Source: Chamaea fasciata (lineage: Eukaryota > Chordata > Aves > Passeriformes > Sylviidae). Taken from it: 64,000 bases of DNA. The position numbers and the translations under genes were made by a program. Under the pieces are notes generated by a model. It was not told the origin of the DNA. It ran no database searches and saw nothing but the letters and a program-made list of their open reading frames with translations. The first letter of the stretch is position 1, and each line of letters starts with the position of its first letter. Below are positions 49,301 to 61,248 of the stretch, piece by piece. The stretch is taken from NCBI GenBank assembly GCA_029207755.1, contig JARCOQ010000007.1, positions 45,713,656 to 45,777,655 on the forward strand. Direction: 5' to 3'.

Positions 49301-52021
49301 GGAGTCTAGAAACTTCTGGAAAAAAGCTGTGCCAACTTCTACACGGGGCTTCACTCTCCCACTCCTTGGTGTTTACTAGGAAGCTATTACTCATTCTGAT
49401 TATTGCATACAAAAAGGCTGCTGATCAATATTGCACAAGAGTGGTAAATGATCAGTGATTAAACATCAGTGTATGAATTTATCTGACTTAACATGCCAGG
49501 AGTGGAAGGAAACAGAGAGAAACAGTATCTGAGCAAACTCCAGTGATGAAAATCGACAACTTGGGCAACATCAGATGATGATGAGTTCAGAAGTTACAAG
49601 GAAGAGAAGACGTATGATATTCTCACAAGGTTAAAATGTTGTTTTCCTCCAAATTATTCATGATCAAATATGCCTTTGAACAGATCTACCATCTAAAGGA
49701 AAAGAAAATCTCATTTAGGGATGCCAAAGCAAGGCTATTTTGATGACACAGGTGTCATCCAACCAGGCCTGCTGTGACCTGAGTCACTGCTCCAGGTCTC
49801 CTGTGATCTTCTTCTTGATCAGTTTCACACAGGAAGCCTTCATATCTGACACACCAAAAATAGCATACGGTTTACAAATGAAAATCCTGCTTCAAAAAAA
49901 GGCTACAACTTTTTTTCTTTTTCAAAATGCAAATGCACTTTCAGTACAGTGCAACATGACTGAAAGCACTTGTCCCCACATTCCTCAGAAAGACGCTTAC
50001 GATCAGTTACATTTAGAGATGATGCAGATAGGGGAAAAAAAAGAGAACTAAGGTGTGTGTGTCTCGGGGGGGGAAACCACAAAAACAGCAATTGGAATTG
50101 AACAGCTGAAGGTGAAAAGCAACCAAAAATAACATACAAACACTCCTAGCAAAATGCATAGCTAGAAAATGAAGTCCAAACTGCTGAGGGCGCTTTCCAA
50201 AGATTGAACAAACAGGAATGGACGCCTTATATTGACTCCATTCATCCTACCAATACTGAAACACTTAAACAGCAGTCATTTTACCTTTCAGAATTGCGTA
50301 CTGTTTTCAAACCCTGTTGAAATGCAGTAACCAACCTTTGAGGATGCTGATGGTGTAAAAATTCCCCACTGCTTGCCCCACAGGAGGAAGCCAGTTACAC
50401 CAGCTCCAAAGCACCAGCCCATAAAAAGGGCTGGCTGCTCCAAAAGGTCCTTCTCTCTTCATAGTTGCACCCAATGACCACAAATGCTGACATCTGCACT
50501 GTATGGTGAAGGGCTCCTGTAATTACTGTGTTCTTCTTGCAAAAGACTTTCTCAGGCAATACTCAACACACCACTAACAGAATAGTTTGAAAGAAACTTG
50601 ACAGATTATAGCTTTATTGCAACCTCCAGTATCTGGCTTTAATGTTGCTGATTCACAGCATTTTTAGCATGTTGGTATCCTAGATGTTTCTATTAGAAAG
50701 TCATGAGATGGTGCATGATCATGGGGGGGTACCAAAAAACCTTTCCAGCTGTCTTTGCTTCTGTAAAAAAGCTTGTAAAAGTTCTTAAAGGCTCTAAAAT
50801 AAGGCACACAGCTCCTCCCTTCATTGTTTTAAATAACAACGTGATTTTTAAGCCAATTTCATCACTTTTAAGATAAAAATCTCTATATAAATAGCCTCCC
50901 ACACTCTTATCATATCCACTCATATTATTACACAAACACACCCCTAGATGCTAACATCACTTGGTCTAATTTAAAAGCCATGCAACACAAACAGAAAATT
51001 TATTTGAGCAATTGCAAAATTCCCTTCCTTTCCAAACAAAAGCATCCCTTGGTACACAGTGCAAGAAGTCTGAAGCTACACACAGTATGGACTGAAAAGC
51101 TGTTTCAACCACTCTAGAACTGTTTTAATTTTTCACCTGATGCCAAATGAGGAATCAACAGATAGTCAAAACACGAAAAAAGGCAAGTTCACTGATGAAG
51201 CAAATTCTTCCCCTTTCAAATGAGTGTCTAAATTAAAAAGTGTCAATCCAACAAATTTGCAAACCCTGTTTTATAAATAACAAGGGGAAGAAATATAAGA
51301 TGATGTGGCACACAAGTGGATAACTCTACCATAATTAAGACACGGACTCTTTCCCCATCAGCCCAAGCCAGCCAAATGCACTTTTAGCATACTAGATACT
51401 ACTGGAGGGTGAGTGCAACTCGAGTGCTGGTGAAAGAGCAGAAGGTAATTAGCAAGTGTTTAGATCATAAGTATATTTACTTTGAAACTAAAATAATTCA
51501 AGTATTTTAGCTGGCGGGAGGAAGACATTTTCCTAGTTACAGAAGAAAAGGATAAAAAACAAAACCCTTCCTACAATTTCACTGCTACAAATTAAAATCA
51601 AAGCTTTCTAAATGAAAACTTTATTTTTTTTTTCAAACAAGAATGACAGAAGACCTTGTCTCTTAATGGAAAGGGTCATAATTACATTTCTGCCTTCCCA
51701 AATTCAAAATTAGTCAGCTCTAAAACCTAACAGCAAATGACACATCAAAGCAGACTTGCTAAGCCAAGAACAAGGAACTTTATTCCTCAGAACAAATGCA
51801 GCACTGCCCAAGAGGCAGTGAAATATTACAGGTATTTTAACAAAATCTGAACCAACAAAAAATTAGACAAAGTGGAGGTGTTTTACTAAATTTTAAATGC
51901 TGTTTTGTTTTGGAAAAAACAAGAGAGATGGTTCAGGTTAGTTAAGACTCTTAATTTAGAGTCATCTGTTTAGACTAACTAGTAAGTAGTTGTGGCAACA
52001 CATGTTTCCCAAGGAAACTTT

Positions 52022-52163
52022 GCAGAGATTAGCTCAGGTGGTTAGAACACGGTACTAATAATGCCAGGGTTGCAGGTTTGATCCTTGTCTGGGCCATTCA
52101 CTTAAGACCTGGGATTGAAGGTACTTGTGCATCCCTTCCAACACAGAATATTCTGTGACTCAA
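52022..52163 (+). mobile_element. tRNA-Ile-derived SINE with CR1-like tail (TguSINE1 type)
   Basis: The head, about 52023-52096, is a clear tRNA-Ile relative: an A-box-like TAGCTCAGGTGG at 52030-52041, anticodon loop CTAATAA with AAT at 52057-52059, a B-box-like GGTTTGATCC at 52075-52084, and a GGGCCA acceptor end. The tail from there to about 52163 (CTTCCAACACAGAATATTCTGTGACT) resembles the avian CR1 3' end, so CR1 reverse transcriptase probably mobilised it. This architecture matches TguSINE1, known from zebra finch. Numerous substitutions mark it as an old copy. No convincing target-site duplication is visible, which is usual for CR1-mobilised elements. It is not a functional tRNA gene. 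Confidence 0.85.
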
Positions 52164-52929
52164 GATGTACCACTACGACAGCATCTTGTTTTCCTGGCAC
52201 AGAGACACATGAAGACAGAAAGCTCTATCTGACAACCCAATTTTTGCTCCCATTTTACCTTAAAAGTGTTTGGATGATCTAAACAACAGCGTGACTCTGT
52301 AATGCCTTTTATATATAGAAAGTATTTATATATAGACATGTATATATGGATAAATTAAAAAAAGAATTTAAGCAGAAAAGGGAGGTACATCATGAACAAT
52401 AAAATTGCATTTGCCTCAAGACCTGGGAGCTAGCACTGGACTGAATCTTCTGTGCAATTTGTCTCTATGATAGCTTTTTATCCTCCTTCTCTCCCATGCA
52501 GCCAGATGTGTAGTAAGTATTATATATCAATATAAAACTGGAAACCAAACCTACACTCTTTTACAAAAGCAAGGTCTGTACGTTTAACCCTGAGCATTGA
52601 AGGGGGAAACCTTCAACTGTGTAGGAAGGGTAAGAGAGAGAAAACACATATAAATTAGTATAATGAGCAATTACATAAAAATAGATGCATTACATTAATT
52701 GCCAAAACGGGAAAAAACATTTTGGACAAGTTCATTCTACTGCTTCAAATCAAACCATGTATGAATGCCAGCATTTGTCTAATTCTCAGCCACATCCTGA
52801 CTCTCCAACTTCCCATCTCTCCTAATTGAACACTGAAAACCTACCCTTTCTGTCCTTCTTACTTGCATTCCTTCTTACTTCAGCTATGCAGGAAAGCCAG
52901 CAAACTACTTACACCATTATATCAGAAAA

Positions 52930-53133
52930 AAGGGGTTTTTACCCAGAGGATGGCTGGGCACTGGAACAGGGTCCCCACGGAAATGGTCACAGCACCAGCC
53001 TGAAGAGTTCAAGATTTGTCTGGACAATACTCTCAGGCACAGAATGTGATTCTTGGGGTGTCCTGTGCAGGGCCAGAAGCTGGACTCGATCATCCCTTCT
53101 AACTCAGGATGTTCCATGATTCTATGATTCTAT
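52930..53133 (+). mobile_element. CR1 LINE 3' fragment, plus strand
   Basis: The sequence GGGCACTGGAACAGGGTCCC, a GGTCACAGCACCAGCCTGA block, TCTTGGGGTGTCCTGTGCAG and the end CCATGATTCTATGATTCTAT match the last 200 bp of avian CR1, including its diagnostic tandem ATTCTATG 3' terminus. It covers only the extreme end of ORF2 and the 3' UTR and is 5'-truncated, as most CR1 copies are. The left boundary is approximate. The copy is inactive. Confidence 0.88.
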
Positions 53134-53234
53134 TAATGTGCAGCCCCTTAGTCCACAAGTATTTCAGGAAGGGTAGAATTATGTCAAAATCATATCATTA
53201 TTTCCAGTTAAATTTACAAATAAAGGGAAGGGAA

Positions 53235-53260
53235 TTTATAAATATAAATTTATTTATAAA
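53235..53260. repeat. A/T inverted repeat (9-bp arms)
   Basis: Arms TTTATAAAT (53235-53243) and ATTTATAAA (53252-53260) are exact reverse complements around an 8-bp spacer. It lies about 100 bp beyond the CR1 3' end and consists only of A and T. Confidence 0.7.
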
Positions 53261-55201
53261 TAAAGTCTGAAGGGAATTCCTGCAGAAATGAATACCTTTT
53301 GACCCACGGTATTCTCCCAAAGCTAAAGTGTAACTGTAGCTCCATATACACCAGCTGCAGGCAGTGCTTAAACCTGTCAAACATTCTCACCAAAAGCCTT
53401 CCAAGTGCTCCCAGGAGCAGTGATGATCTCTGGAAGTGCAGTGATTCTGTGCTTTTCTGGGGCCTGAGAAGGCTGCATGCAACCAGGCACTGCAAAGCAG
53501 TGGTACTGAGGAGAATCCTTCAAATAAAGCATTCCCTGCATGGCAAGGACTTTAGTCCTAAAGATGAATATCTTGTCCTTGCAAGGTCTATTTAATTCTT
53601 CTCAACTAAGAAGAGATCTAACTGCAGAAGTGCTACATTTATTACATTCTGAACCACTAAACCTTTACAGTGATGTTCAACATCCCTTCTGCTAATGTAA
53701 AACCAAAACATTTCATTAATGATTTCCCTATTTTTACTGAAGCATGCAGAACCTACAAGACATGTGTTCCCACTCTCCACACTAAAGGGTGAAGAAAAGA
53801 GATAAAGGTATGTAAATGAAAGCTTGAGATAAGTTAGTTGCCAGCAACTAACCCTATTCTTGCAATAACCCCCACAGCCCCTGCAAGTTGCACTGCAGAC
53901 ACTTTTTTCAACTGTAAATTCGGAAACACATTCATAAGAGTTGCTTCATCTCAGTGAGTACCTTCCCACAAGCAGCAGGTGTGGGATCTCATAAACATAG
54001 CTCTGGAGCACAGGCTAATTTTCTGCTCAAAGCTTGAATGAGTGTGAATTCACCATTCAACTAGATTCTCTTATGCAAAAATCCATCAATAAGTTTCTGC
54101 TCCACGTACTGCCACAGACAATTCTCCTTGCCATTGACACTTCCCTGTACAGAAGATTGTTCATTCCTCTGCTTACCAACAGTCGTCTTTCAGCAAGTTA
54201 CACTGGTGCTTCAAAATCCTGAGAGCTCTCAGCTAGTGGTAAATTGCTACTCTTCACTGCTGCAACGAAATATACCAATTCAGCAGGCCGTAGATAGTGT
54301 TTTGGTATCTTAAGTCACTGGCTAAGGGCAGCAATTTGGTTTCTTTTCCACTGCAACGAGGAAAAACCCATTCACATTTAAAATCCTTAGAATGAGTCCT
54401 CCCACAAATTCCTACACTAGCTCAAGGGACAGTTTCTCCGTAAGAGCCCAAATGAAATGTGAACAATTAAACAGAAATAAATTAATTTAACAACACTAAT
54501 TAAAACATACTGTCTCCAAAATTATTATTATGGATAACTAAGCAGGATCCAGAGGCATCATTTATGGCCACAACAGCTACTTTCCACAGCTCACAGTCCC
54601 AATTCTGTTGTTGACACTCAGGAGTCAATCAAAAGCAGCTTTTCTGAAGTCAGTAGTCCAAATTGGTGGAAGAGCAGAAAAAAAAGCAAGTAATTTTTCA
54701 GGCTAAGAAAGACCAAAAGTGACACACAAAAAATTCAGGAGGAAAAAAAGTTGTATGCCAAAGCAGGAAGGTCACTCCTTCTCTTTGCCCCTGTTGCTTA
54801 TTTTACACGACCCCTACCACTGATGAATCTGACACCACTCACAGCTACAAGAAATTTAGGACTCTTTAAAAGCCAGTTTTGTTGCCAGCATGTAGATAAA
54901 CTTTGTCAGCATCATGACTCATAAATGGGTCAGCTCTCCAGAAAGGATAACCATTGTTTTGTTGTCACTGCAATAAATGGCCAGACAAGGCAGTGATGAT
55001 GAGCATGTGTGGGTGCACTACCCAAACTACCAAAGAGCTCAGCAGCTCCAGCCACCTGACCACTGAGATCCAAAGGCTGCAGGCTAAGAGGAATCATGGA
55101 TATGGATGGCATGGCAGAGCCAAAGTATTCTACACTTCCTTGTGTAATTAAAGGTAAGAACTGCTGTGAGCTTCAGTCCTGGATGCTAATTTTGTCCTAA
55201 G

Positions 55202-55400
55202 GGGACAAAAGGGGTTTCTTGCCCCCATCTAAGAGGCCAGTTAGTCCCAGGGCAGCCAGACTGCTGACACCATCCACAGGGACACTCTCCAACAGCAACA
55301 TGCCTGGTCCTCCAGAATATCCACCTTTGCCCACATTAAAGAAGGCATATGGTTTTACTTCTGTGCCTGAATTCGTCCAAGCCAGAGAAAAGACACTCAG
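55202..55400 (+). other. Exon-like segment, plus strand (uncertain)
   Basis: The segment is open in one frame. It is preceded by a branch-point-like TGCTAAT and the acceptor-like TTTGTCCTAAG, and followed by CTCAG|GTATTA. The frame closes with a stop just upstream of the acceptor and again just after the donor. The translation includes SKRPVSPRAARLLTPSTGTL and PGPPEYPPLPTLKK, which looks more protein-like than neighbouring frames, but I recognise no family. It is antisense to FOXN3. It could be an unannotated exon, a decayed element or chance. The length of 199 nt is not a multiple of three. Confidence 0.2.
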
Positions 55401-56150
55401 GTATTAAGTCCAAAAAACTAAGCTACAGGCCTGAAAAAATCATCCAAGCATATATTTGGGATCGACTTTACCTTTAAGGATGTCAGAGCTCAAGTGTCCA
55501 GGACAGGGACTCATAATTGCACCTGAACCAACCACCCATGTTTCTCTGCTGCTTGTCAGTGAAGCACTGCCAGACAATAAATTCTGGCAATTCCCCTCTT
55601 CCCCAGCCCACCCATAATAATTTCTCATCTCTGTAGCTGAAAAGGTACGCTGCTTTAAGCTAGCTCTGAGACACTGAAACAGGTGAGGAATGGTTGGGGG
55701 AAGGGACTTTAACTGAGAATTAGACTGAGTAAGAGATGATAGGAAGCTAAATAGCTTTTTCCTTGAGACCAAAATATAACTACTGAATCATAACAAGTCA
55801 GTTGTTGCTACTGAAGAAAGAAAAATCTCATTGTTTCTAAACTACTTAAAAACTGACCAACTAGAAGTATCACAAAACCAGCAAGCTTCTTACATATCTC
55901 ATAAAAATGAACTTTCCTCAGTATCTTCCTTTACCTAGAAGACCTTTACCAGACTTGTACTGTTAAAAAATATCAGACTATGTATCAAAAGATAAAAGCA
56001 AATTACTTACAGATAAAAAGCCTTATTAGTTTAAAAATACATATAAGCATGGGCCACGTCTTTCCCCAGATGATTGCTAAGCAAAACTTAACCAGAGGTA
56101 GCTACATGGGACATTTTCTTAAACAAATCTGTGTTCACAAAAGTAACTGA

Positions 56151-56920
56151 ATAGAATCATAGAAGGTTTGGAAGAGACCTTAAAGGTCATCTAGTTCCAA
56201 CTCAGCCACCATGTGCAGGGGCATCATCCACCGGACCAGGCTGCTCCAAGCCGTGTCCAGCCTGGTCTTGAACACTTCCAGGGATGTGGCATCCATGTGG
56301 GCAACCTGGGCCAGTGCCTCAGCATATCACATTAAAGAGTTTCTTCCAAACCTCTCATCTAAATCTCTCCTCTTCATTTAAAACTGTTCTCCTTTGTCCT
56401 GTCACTATCTGCCTGAACAAAAAGTCCCTCTCCCTCTTTTTTCTAAGGCCCCTTTAAGTAATGAGAGGCTGCAATGAGGTCTTCCTGTAACCTTCTCTTC
56501 TCCAGGCTGAACAACCCCAGCTCTCTCAGCCTGTCTTCATGAGACATGCTTCTGCCCTCCGATCATCTTTGGATCTCCTCTGGACCTCTTCAACAAGTCC
56601 ATGTCCTTCCTATGTTGGGGGTCCCAGAGCTGGATGCAGCCCTGCAGGAGGGGTCCCACAAAAGCAGAGCAGAGGGGCAGAATCCCTTCTCTCACCCTGC
56701 TGCCCACAATGCTCTGGATGCAGGCCAGCAAAGAGTTGGCCTTCAGGCTGCCAGCGCTCATTGATGGTGTATGCCCAGCTTTTCAGCCATGAGAACCTCC
56801 AAGTTCTCCACAGGGCTGCTCTGAATGACTTCATCACCCAGTCTGTGCTCGTAACTGGGACTGCCCTGACCCACATGGAGCACCCTGCATTTGGACTGTT
56901 TGAGCTTTGGACATACTGAT
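56151..56920 (-). mobile_element. CR1 LINE fragment, minus strand (3' UTR plus C-terminal ORF2 remnant)
   Basis: Reading from the left, AATCATAGAAGGTTTGGAAG, CCTTAAAGGTCATCTAGTTC and GAACACTTCCAGGGATGTGG are the reverse complement of the CR1 3' end. On the minus strand, 56761-56537 still reads as part of the C-terminal region of CR1 ORF2 (reverse transcriptase polyprotein): NSLLACIQSIVGSRVREGIL, then PLCSAFVGPLLQGCIQLWDP, then QHRKDMDLLKR. Later frames carry disruptions, so the copy is dead. The fragment is about 0.8 kb and 5'-truncated. Its inner edge is uncertain, and similarity fades between 56910 and 56985. Confidence 0.92.
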
Positions 56921-59900
56921 TTGTTACAGCTACATGCAGGGACACCATGACCTCATCTAGCAAGTCTGCCCAGTCTTGCAATGACGGAAGTCAACTACTT
57001 CTATATGCTAACTCACCACTGCTCAACAAACAAATGACAACCAGCTAAATTAAAGAGTCACACACAGTCCTTTCTTCATAAGGATTTTGGCTTGTTATTC
57101 TATACCATTCACTTGCATTAACTACATTTATTATGAAGATACAGCAATTAGCTGAAAATAACACAGAAGGAGCAGGTACAAGCAACTTGCAGACTGCTGC
57201 CCAGACCCTGCTGGGCCAGTCATGTGAATGACTCTACCAGAAATACAGTCATGCTGCAGGACTGAACTAAGGTACAGTGGGGACACAGTAACTGCCTGAA
57301 TCCAGAGCAAAGAAAGGCAGCTTCTCCAGCAACTCAAAGGCTGCTTCAGGGTGCCTGAAGAATATTCTCAACTCCTCAGTTATTTTCAACTGTTCAATTA
57401 TGACCAAGACTTCTAAATGTTTTTTTCCCAAGGTCTTCGCTCAGGAAAAGAAGTCACACAGCACAATTTGCTGGGCTCTTTCAGACAACGTATAACATTT
57501 CCCTTTTAGGAAAGGAAGGGGGAAGTCTAAGGGACACATATATAATATTTGAAATCGATTCACTGATGTTTTGCTGAAGAACTGAAGTGCAAGACAGAAG
57601 TGTATACACTCAGACACACCAGCAAGCCCAGTTCATCCCTGATGTTCAGTTACAGCAGAGTTAACACAGTCACCATCATGGGCCTGGTGCTCGGGGGCAT
57701 GCCTTGCCACATGCACTAATGAACATGTGAACGTGCTCCTGTGTGCCCACATCCTTCAGCCCCTCATCAGCAAGGCCTCCTGTGCTCAAACCAGAGTGAA
57801 GCTCCAAGATCTGTGCTTCCTTTGCTGGCAGTGACAAGGGCACTCCATTATCTCTCTGACAATTGGAAAGAAACACAGGAGGTGATGAGGATGTAATGAC
57901 AGCGGCATGGGAAAAGCCTGACAATTGATTTTATAGACATCCTTTCCTCTTCCATAACAGCTTTTCGGAGGATGCACAGCACAGGTCCACACAGAGCTAC
58001 CGCTACTGCCAAAATTAAGAAGCTTGGGCAACAGAAACAAATCTTAAAAAAACACACATGTGCATACATCCTGGTGCAATTTTTGTTGTACCATTTCACC
58101 CATGTCTTACAGACCCAATCCTGCACCAAGCATGTAAGTGACTGAACATACAAGCAGCCCCAGTGGTTTAAGTGCAGCCTGTGCTTCAAAGGTGTGAGCA
58201 TCCTTCACCCCTTCCTCTCCCCATCTTCTCCTGCTGTCACCAGGTCAGCTCTGAGCTGGCTGGAAGCCGCAGGCACAGCTTCATGTCAGATTAAACAGAG
58301 CTGAGCCCATGGCCTGTGCTGACACTGGTGTTCCTCTGACCACAGTAACCATGAACTAAACAGGGATCTGAAAATGAATCCAGCTAAATTAGCCCAATGA
58401 AAAATAACCCAAACAAAAATCATACAAGGAGTTTTCAGCCTGCTCATTACATAGTTACACATGTGCCAGTCTGAGCTGAAGACGGGCTTGCAATACAGCC
58501 CCAGATCAATTCCACCTCCCAGAGAAGGGAACAGGCAGACAGGTTCGGCTTGCGCATGAGAATAGCAGCTCAGACTCTATCACTTCAAATCTGCTGTAGA
58601 ACACCAAGAAGAGTCACCAACACAGGCCACTTGAACGACAAACAGCACAGTCCGGCTCCTAAGGGGAAACCAAAACAAAAACCTCCAGCAGAAGACAATG
58701 TCCCATTGCATTTAAACTTCTGTTTGTGTCTCCCCTTAACCTTTACCCTGGGGCAGGGACTACATCCATTACCCCACCAAGCAGTCGTGCACCATGCAGC
58801 TGCCAGCCCTTCTTCCGTAAGGAATGGCTTGTCTCAGCAATCCCAACTAGCAATGCCCAGCCTCCCCATCATCTCTATTCCTCTTGTCATGTTGGCACAA
58901 CTGTGCCACGTCGGCACAACCTGGACTGCACTGTCACTTGAACTGGTGACTTAAGCTGAAAAGCAACACAAGAATTAAAAGAAGAGTGAAAGATAAATCC
59001 AGCCACATCAGTTGTTTGTCAACAAAAGTTCATGTGCCAGGAAGGTAAAGGGGAGCAAACAGTCAGAAGTGAGGGAGTGCAAACACAGCTGAGAAATGGA
59101 CTCATCAACCTCACCACAGCCCAGGCCCAGTGGGTAAAGAGCAGCTCACTCCTGATTTCCTACACTCTTTCAGTGCTGCTTAACACGCTTTGCAACATCT
59201 TTGCTGCGGGTAAGGAGCACAAACAGGGCCAGTTTATTTAACCTAAGTGGCCAATCTCCTCTGGTAGGTCAATGGCCTGTCACGGTGCAACCAACACCTC
59301 AACAACTCAGCAGGGCACCTGCCTGCAGGCTATCTTAACTGAGAGCAAGATAACACAAATACCTTCGATATAAGGTTCAGAGGATCCCCTGCATATAGCC
59401 AGCTCTTCCATCATTACTTGAAAAGAACTGTTTTGTGCTTTGTACAGCTCTAAAACAGTTAATTCAGGCAGATTCCAATGTAAAGAATTAGCTCTGATGT
59501 AAAATCAAGCAGCTGGAAGCCAGTGAAATGAAGAGTGTTCTTTCCACGCACAGCTTTAGGAAATCTATTATTTATATATTCTGTATAATTCTCAGGTTTG
59601 CAATTCAAAAACAAAACCAAACGGGTTCGAGAAAAGTTCTCCATAAATTGTCTAATATCTTGCAACTCCATTTACAGTATGGTTCTAGAGACTTATATGA
59701 TTTCTGTAGAAAGAGATGACCCTTATTTCTCTACATATCAATCTGAGGAAATAATTTCTGATCTTAGAGAGCTTTCTTTGTATGACAGACAGAAGTATAA
59801 GACAATGTATTTCAACTTAAACTAGACAATTCCAGTTTAAACCCACAAAACATCCTTTTAATAACTAAATTAACAGTTGCACCAGCTTATTCAGGACATT

Positions 59901-61191
59901 AATTTTTTAATGGAGTCCATATCACATGAAGCCTTTAACATGAATCTGAGGGGTTGTTTTGTTGGGTTTGACTTCTGGTATTTTTTCACTTTAGCTTCCC
60001 CAGATGTTCTAAATGCAGTGAAATTCTGACACTTCTGTTATTTGAATCAGCCTAGGTGATAACTTTAAAAACAAAGGAGGTTATTTCCATCGCCGGTGTG
60101 AAACTGAACTTTCACAGGAAACCTCAGCGACATTAAAAGAGGGAGGACACGGTCCTGCCTCCCCTCACCTTTGTGCATATGCAGATTGGATCAGGAGATT
60201 CAAACAAAGAACAAGCACGGTCCTTTTCCTCTCACTCCAGCTAGCACTGATCTTTCTACAGGATTTTACCTGCCAAAAGCCCAGATATTATCACATCAGA
60301 GGAAAGACATTTGCAGGAGGCACTCCGGAAAAGTCTCCCAAAGGGTTTCCCACGGCTCCTGTCAAGATGACCGGGCAGAGCACTTATGACAGTGCATCAG
60401 ACGAGGACAAGTTGGACATCAGCTCTTGCAAAGCTCAAGGAACACTCAGGAGTCCTCAGATCTGAGAGCCTGCTCCAGACAGAGGAGGAGCCTGGCTGGA
60501 TCTCCATGACCCAGTTATGGACCACATACTTCCAAGAATAACTTCCACATCAAGCGAGGAGAATTTTCTTCTCCCATCCCCATAAACATATCCTTTACCC
60601 TCATTACATTTTTATTAAGACATCCCTCAACATAAGTGCCAAATAAACCTTTCAGATAGCTAAATTTCTTCAGCATGCACACAGCCAGAAACGTGTGTGT
60701 ATTTCCCTATCTCAGACAATGCAGAGCAGACACAAAGAGGAGCCCTCTTGATAGGATGGATGCCCAAAGAAGCAGAGACCGGGGAAGAAACAGCAGAAGA
60801 GCAGAGAGGAGCATGGGGACAAAAGCTCCAACCTTTATAACTGGGCTGTTCACTGAGACAAAAATACTGCAGCGAAGGCAGCGAGGTCAAACATCATTTC
60901 CCCTCATCTGATAACGATGACAGAGGAAGTTTGAATTCATAAAAGGCACAGACACATCACACACCCTGGAAAGACAATCCTACCAGCCTTTGTTCAAAGC
61001 AGGAATCCCTATACGAATAAATCAGATTTTCAAGGTAGGCAGAAATAGGACTTGGAACAAAAATTTTCAGCCGTCCCTTAGCTCGAGCAGCACTAGTGGG
61101 CATAGCTATAATCACAGCAAACCTATATAATGGGTCTGAACTAGCTTAGCCCTTTCCCTGCAAGCAGAGAAGCTGCCACATCAGTAACTCC

Positions 61192-61205
61192 GTTGCTAGG
61201 GCAAC
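61192..61205. promoter_or_regulatory. RFX X-box-like palindrome 4 (GTTGCTAGGGCAAC)
   Basis: GTTGCT and GGCAAC half-sites flank a 2-bp spacer, close to the optimal X-box GTTGCC-AT-GGCAAC (one change in the left arm). It lies in a CpG-poor intron and is paired with a second site starting 43 bp further on. Confidence 0.65.
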
Positions 61206-61234
61206 TGCTTACTTTCCATATCAACTGCAAACTC

Positions 61235-61248
61235 GTTGCTATGGAGAC
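61235..61248. promoter_or_regulatory. RFX X-box-like site 5 (GTTGCTATGGAGAC)
   Basis: It has the same left arm as site 4 (GTTGCT), the canonical AT spacer, and a GGAGAC right arm like that of site 2 in the CpG island. It lies in the same orientation as site 4. The intervening sequence holds no other motif I recognise. Confidence 0.55.

Larger units (their letters stand above)
36336..51990 (-). other. FOXN3: FOXN3 upstream intron, 3' part
   Basis: This is intron preceding the forkhead-end exon. It starts, in reverse, with the polypyrimidine tract of that exon's acceptor. Contents include several A-tracts (36939-36953, 38782-38798, 39230-39248), a lone X-box-like palindrome at 39265-39278, a 21-bp-period duplication at 42749-42785, a G/T-rich low-complexity stretch near 43311-43381, and GC-richer patches at 40700-41060 and 46300-47830. 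I found no coding exon, recognisable transposon or RNA gene. Confidence 0.78.

Noticed and set aside
52023..52096. Functional tRNA-Ile gene
   Set aside because: The B-box and stems carry substitutions and the sequence runs straight into a CR1-like tail, so it is the head of a SINE, not a tRNA gene.
55219..55260. Frame reading LPPSKRPVSP resembles the MPPSKKP start of FOXN3
   Set aside because: It is on the opposite strand from the FOXN3 exons, the resemblance stops after a few residues, and no forkhead sequence follows.
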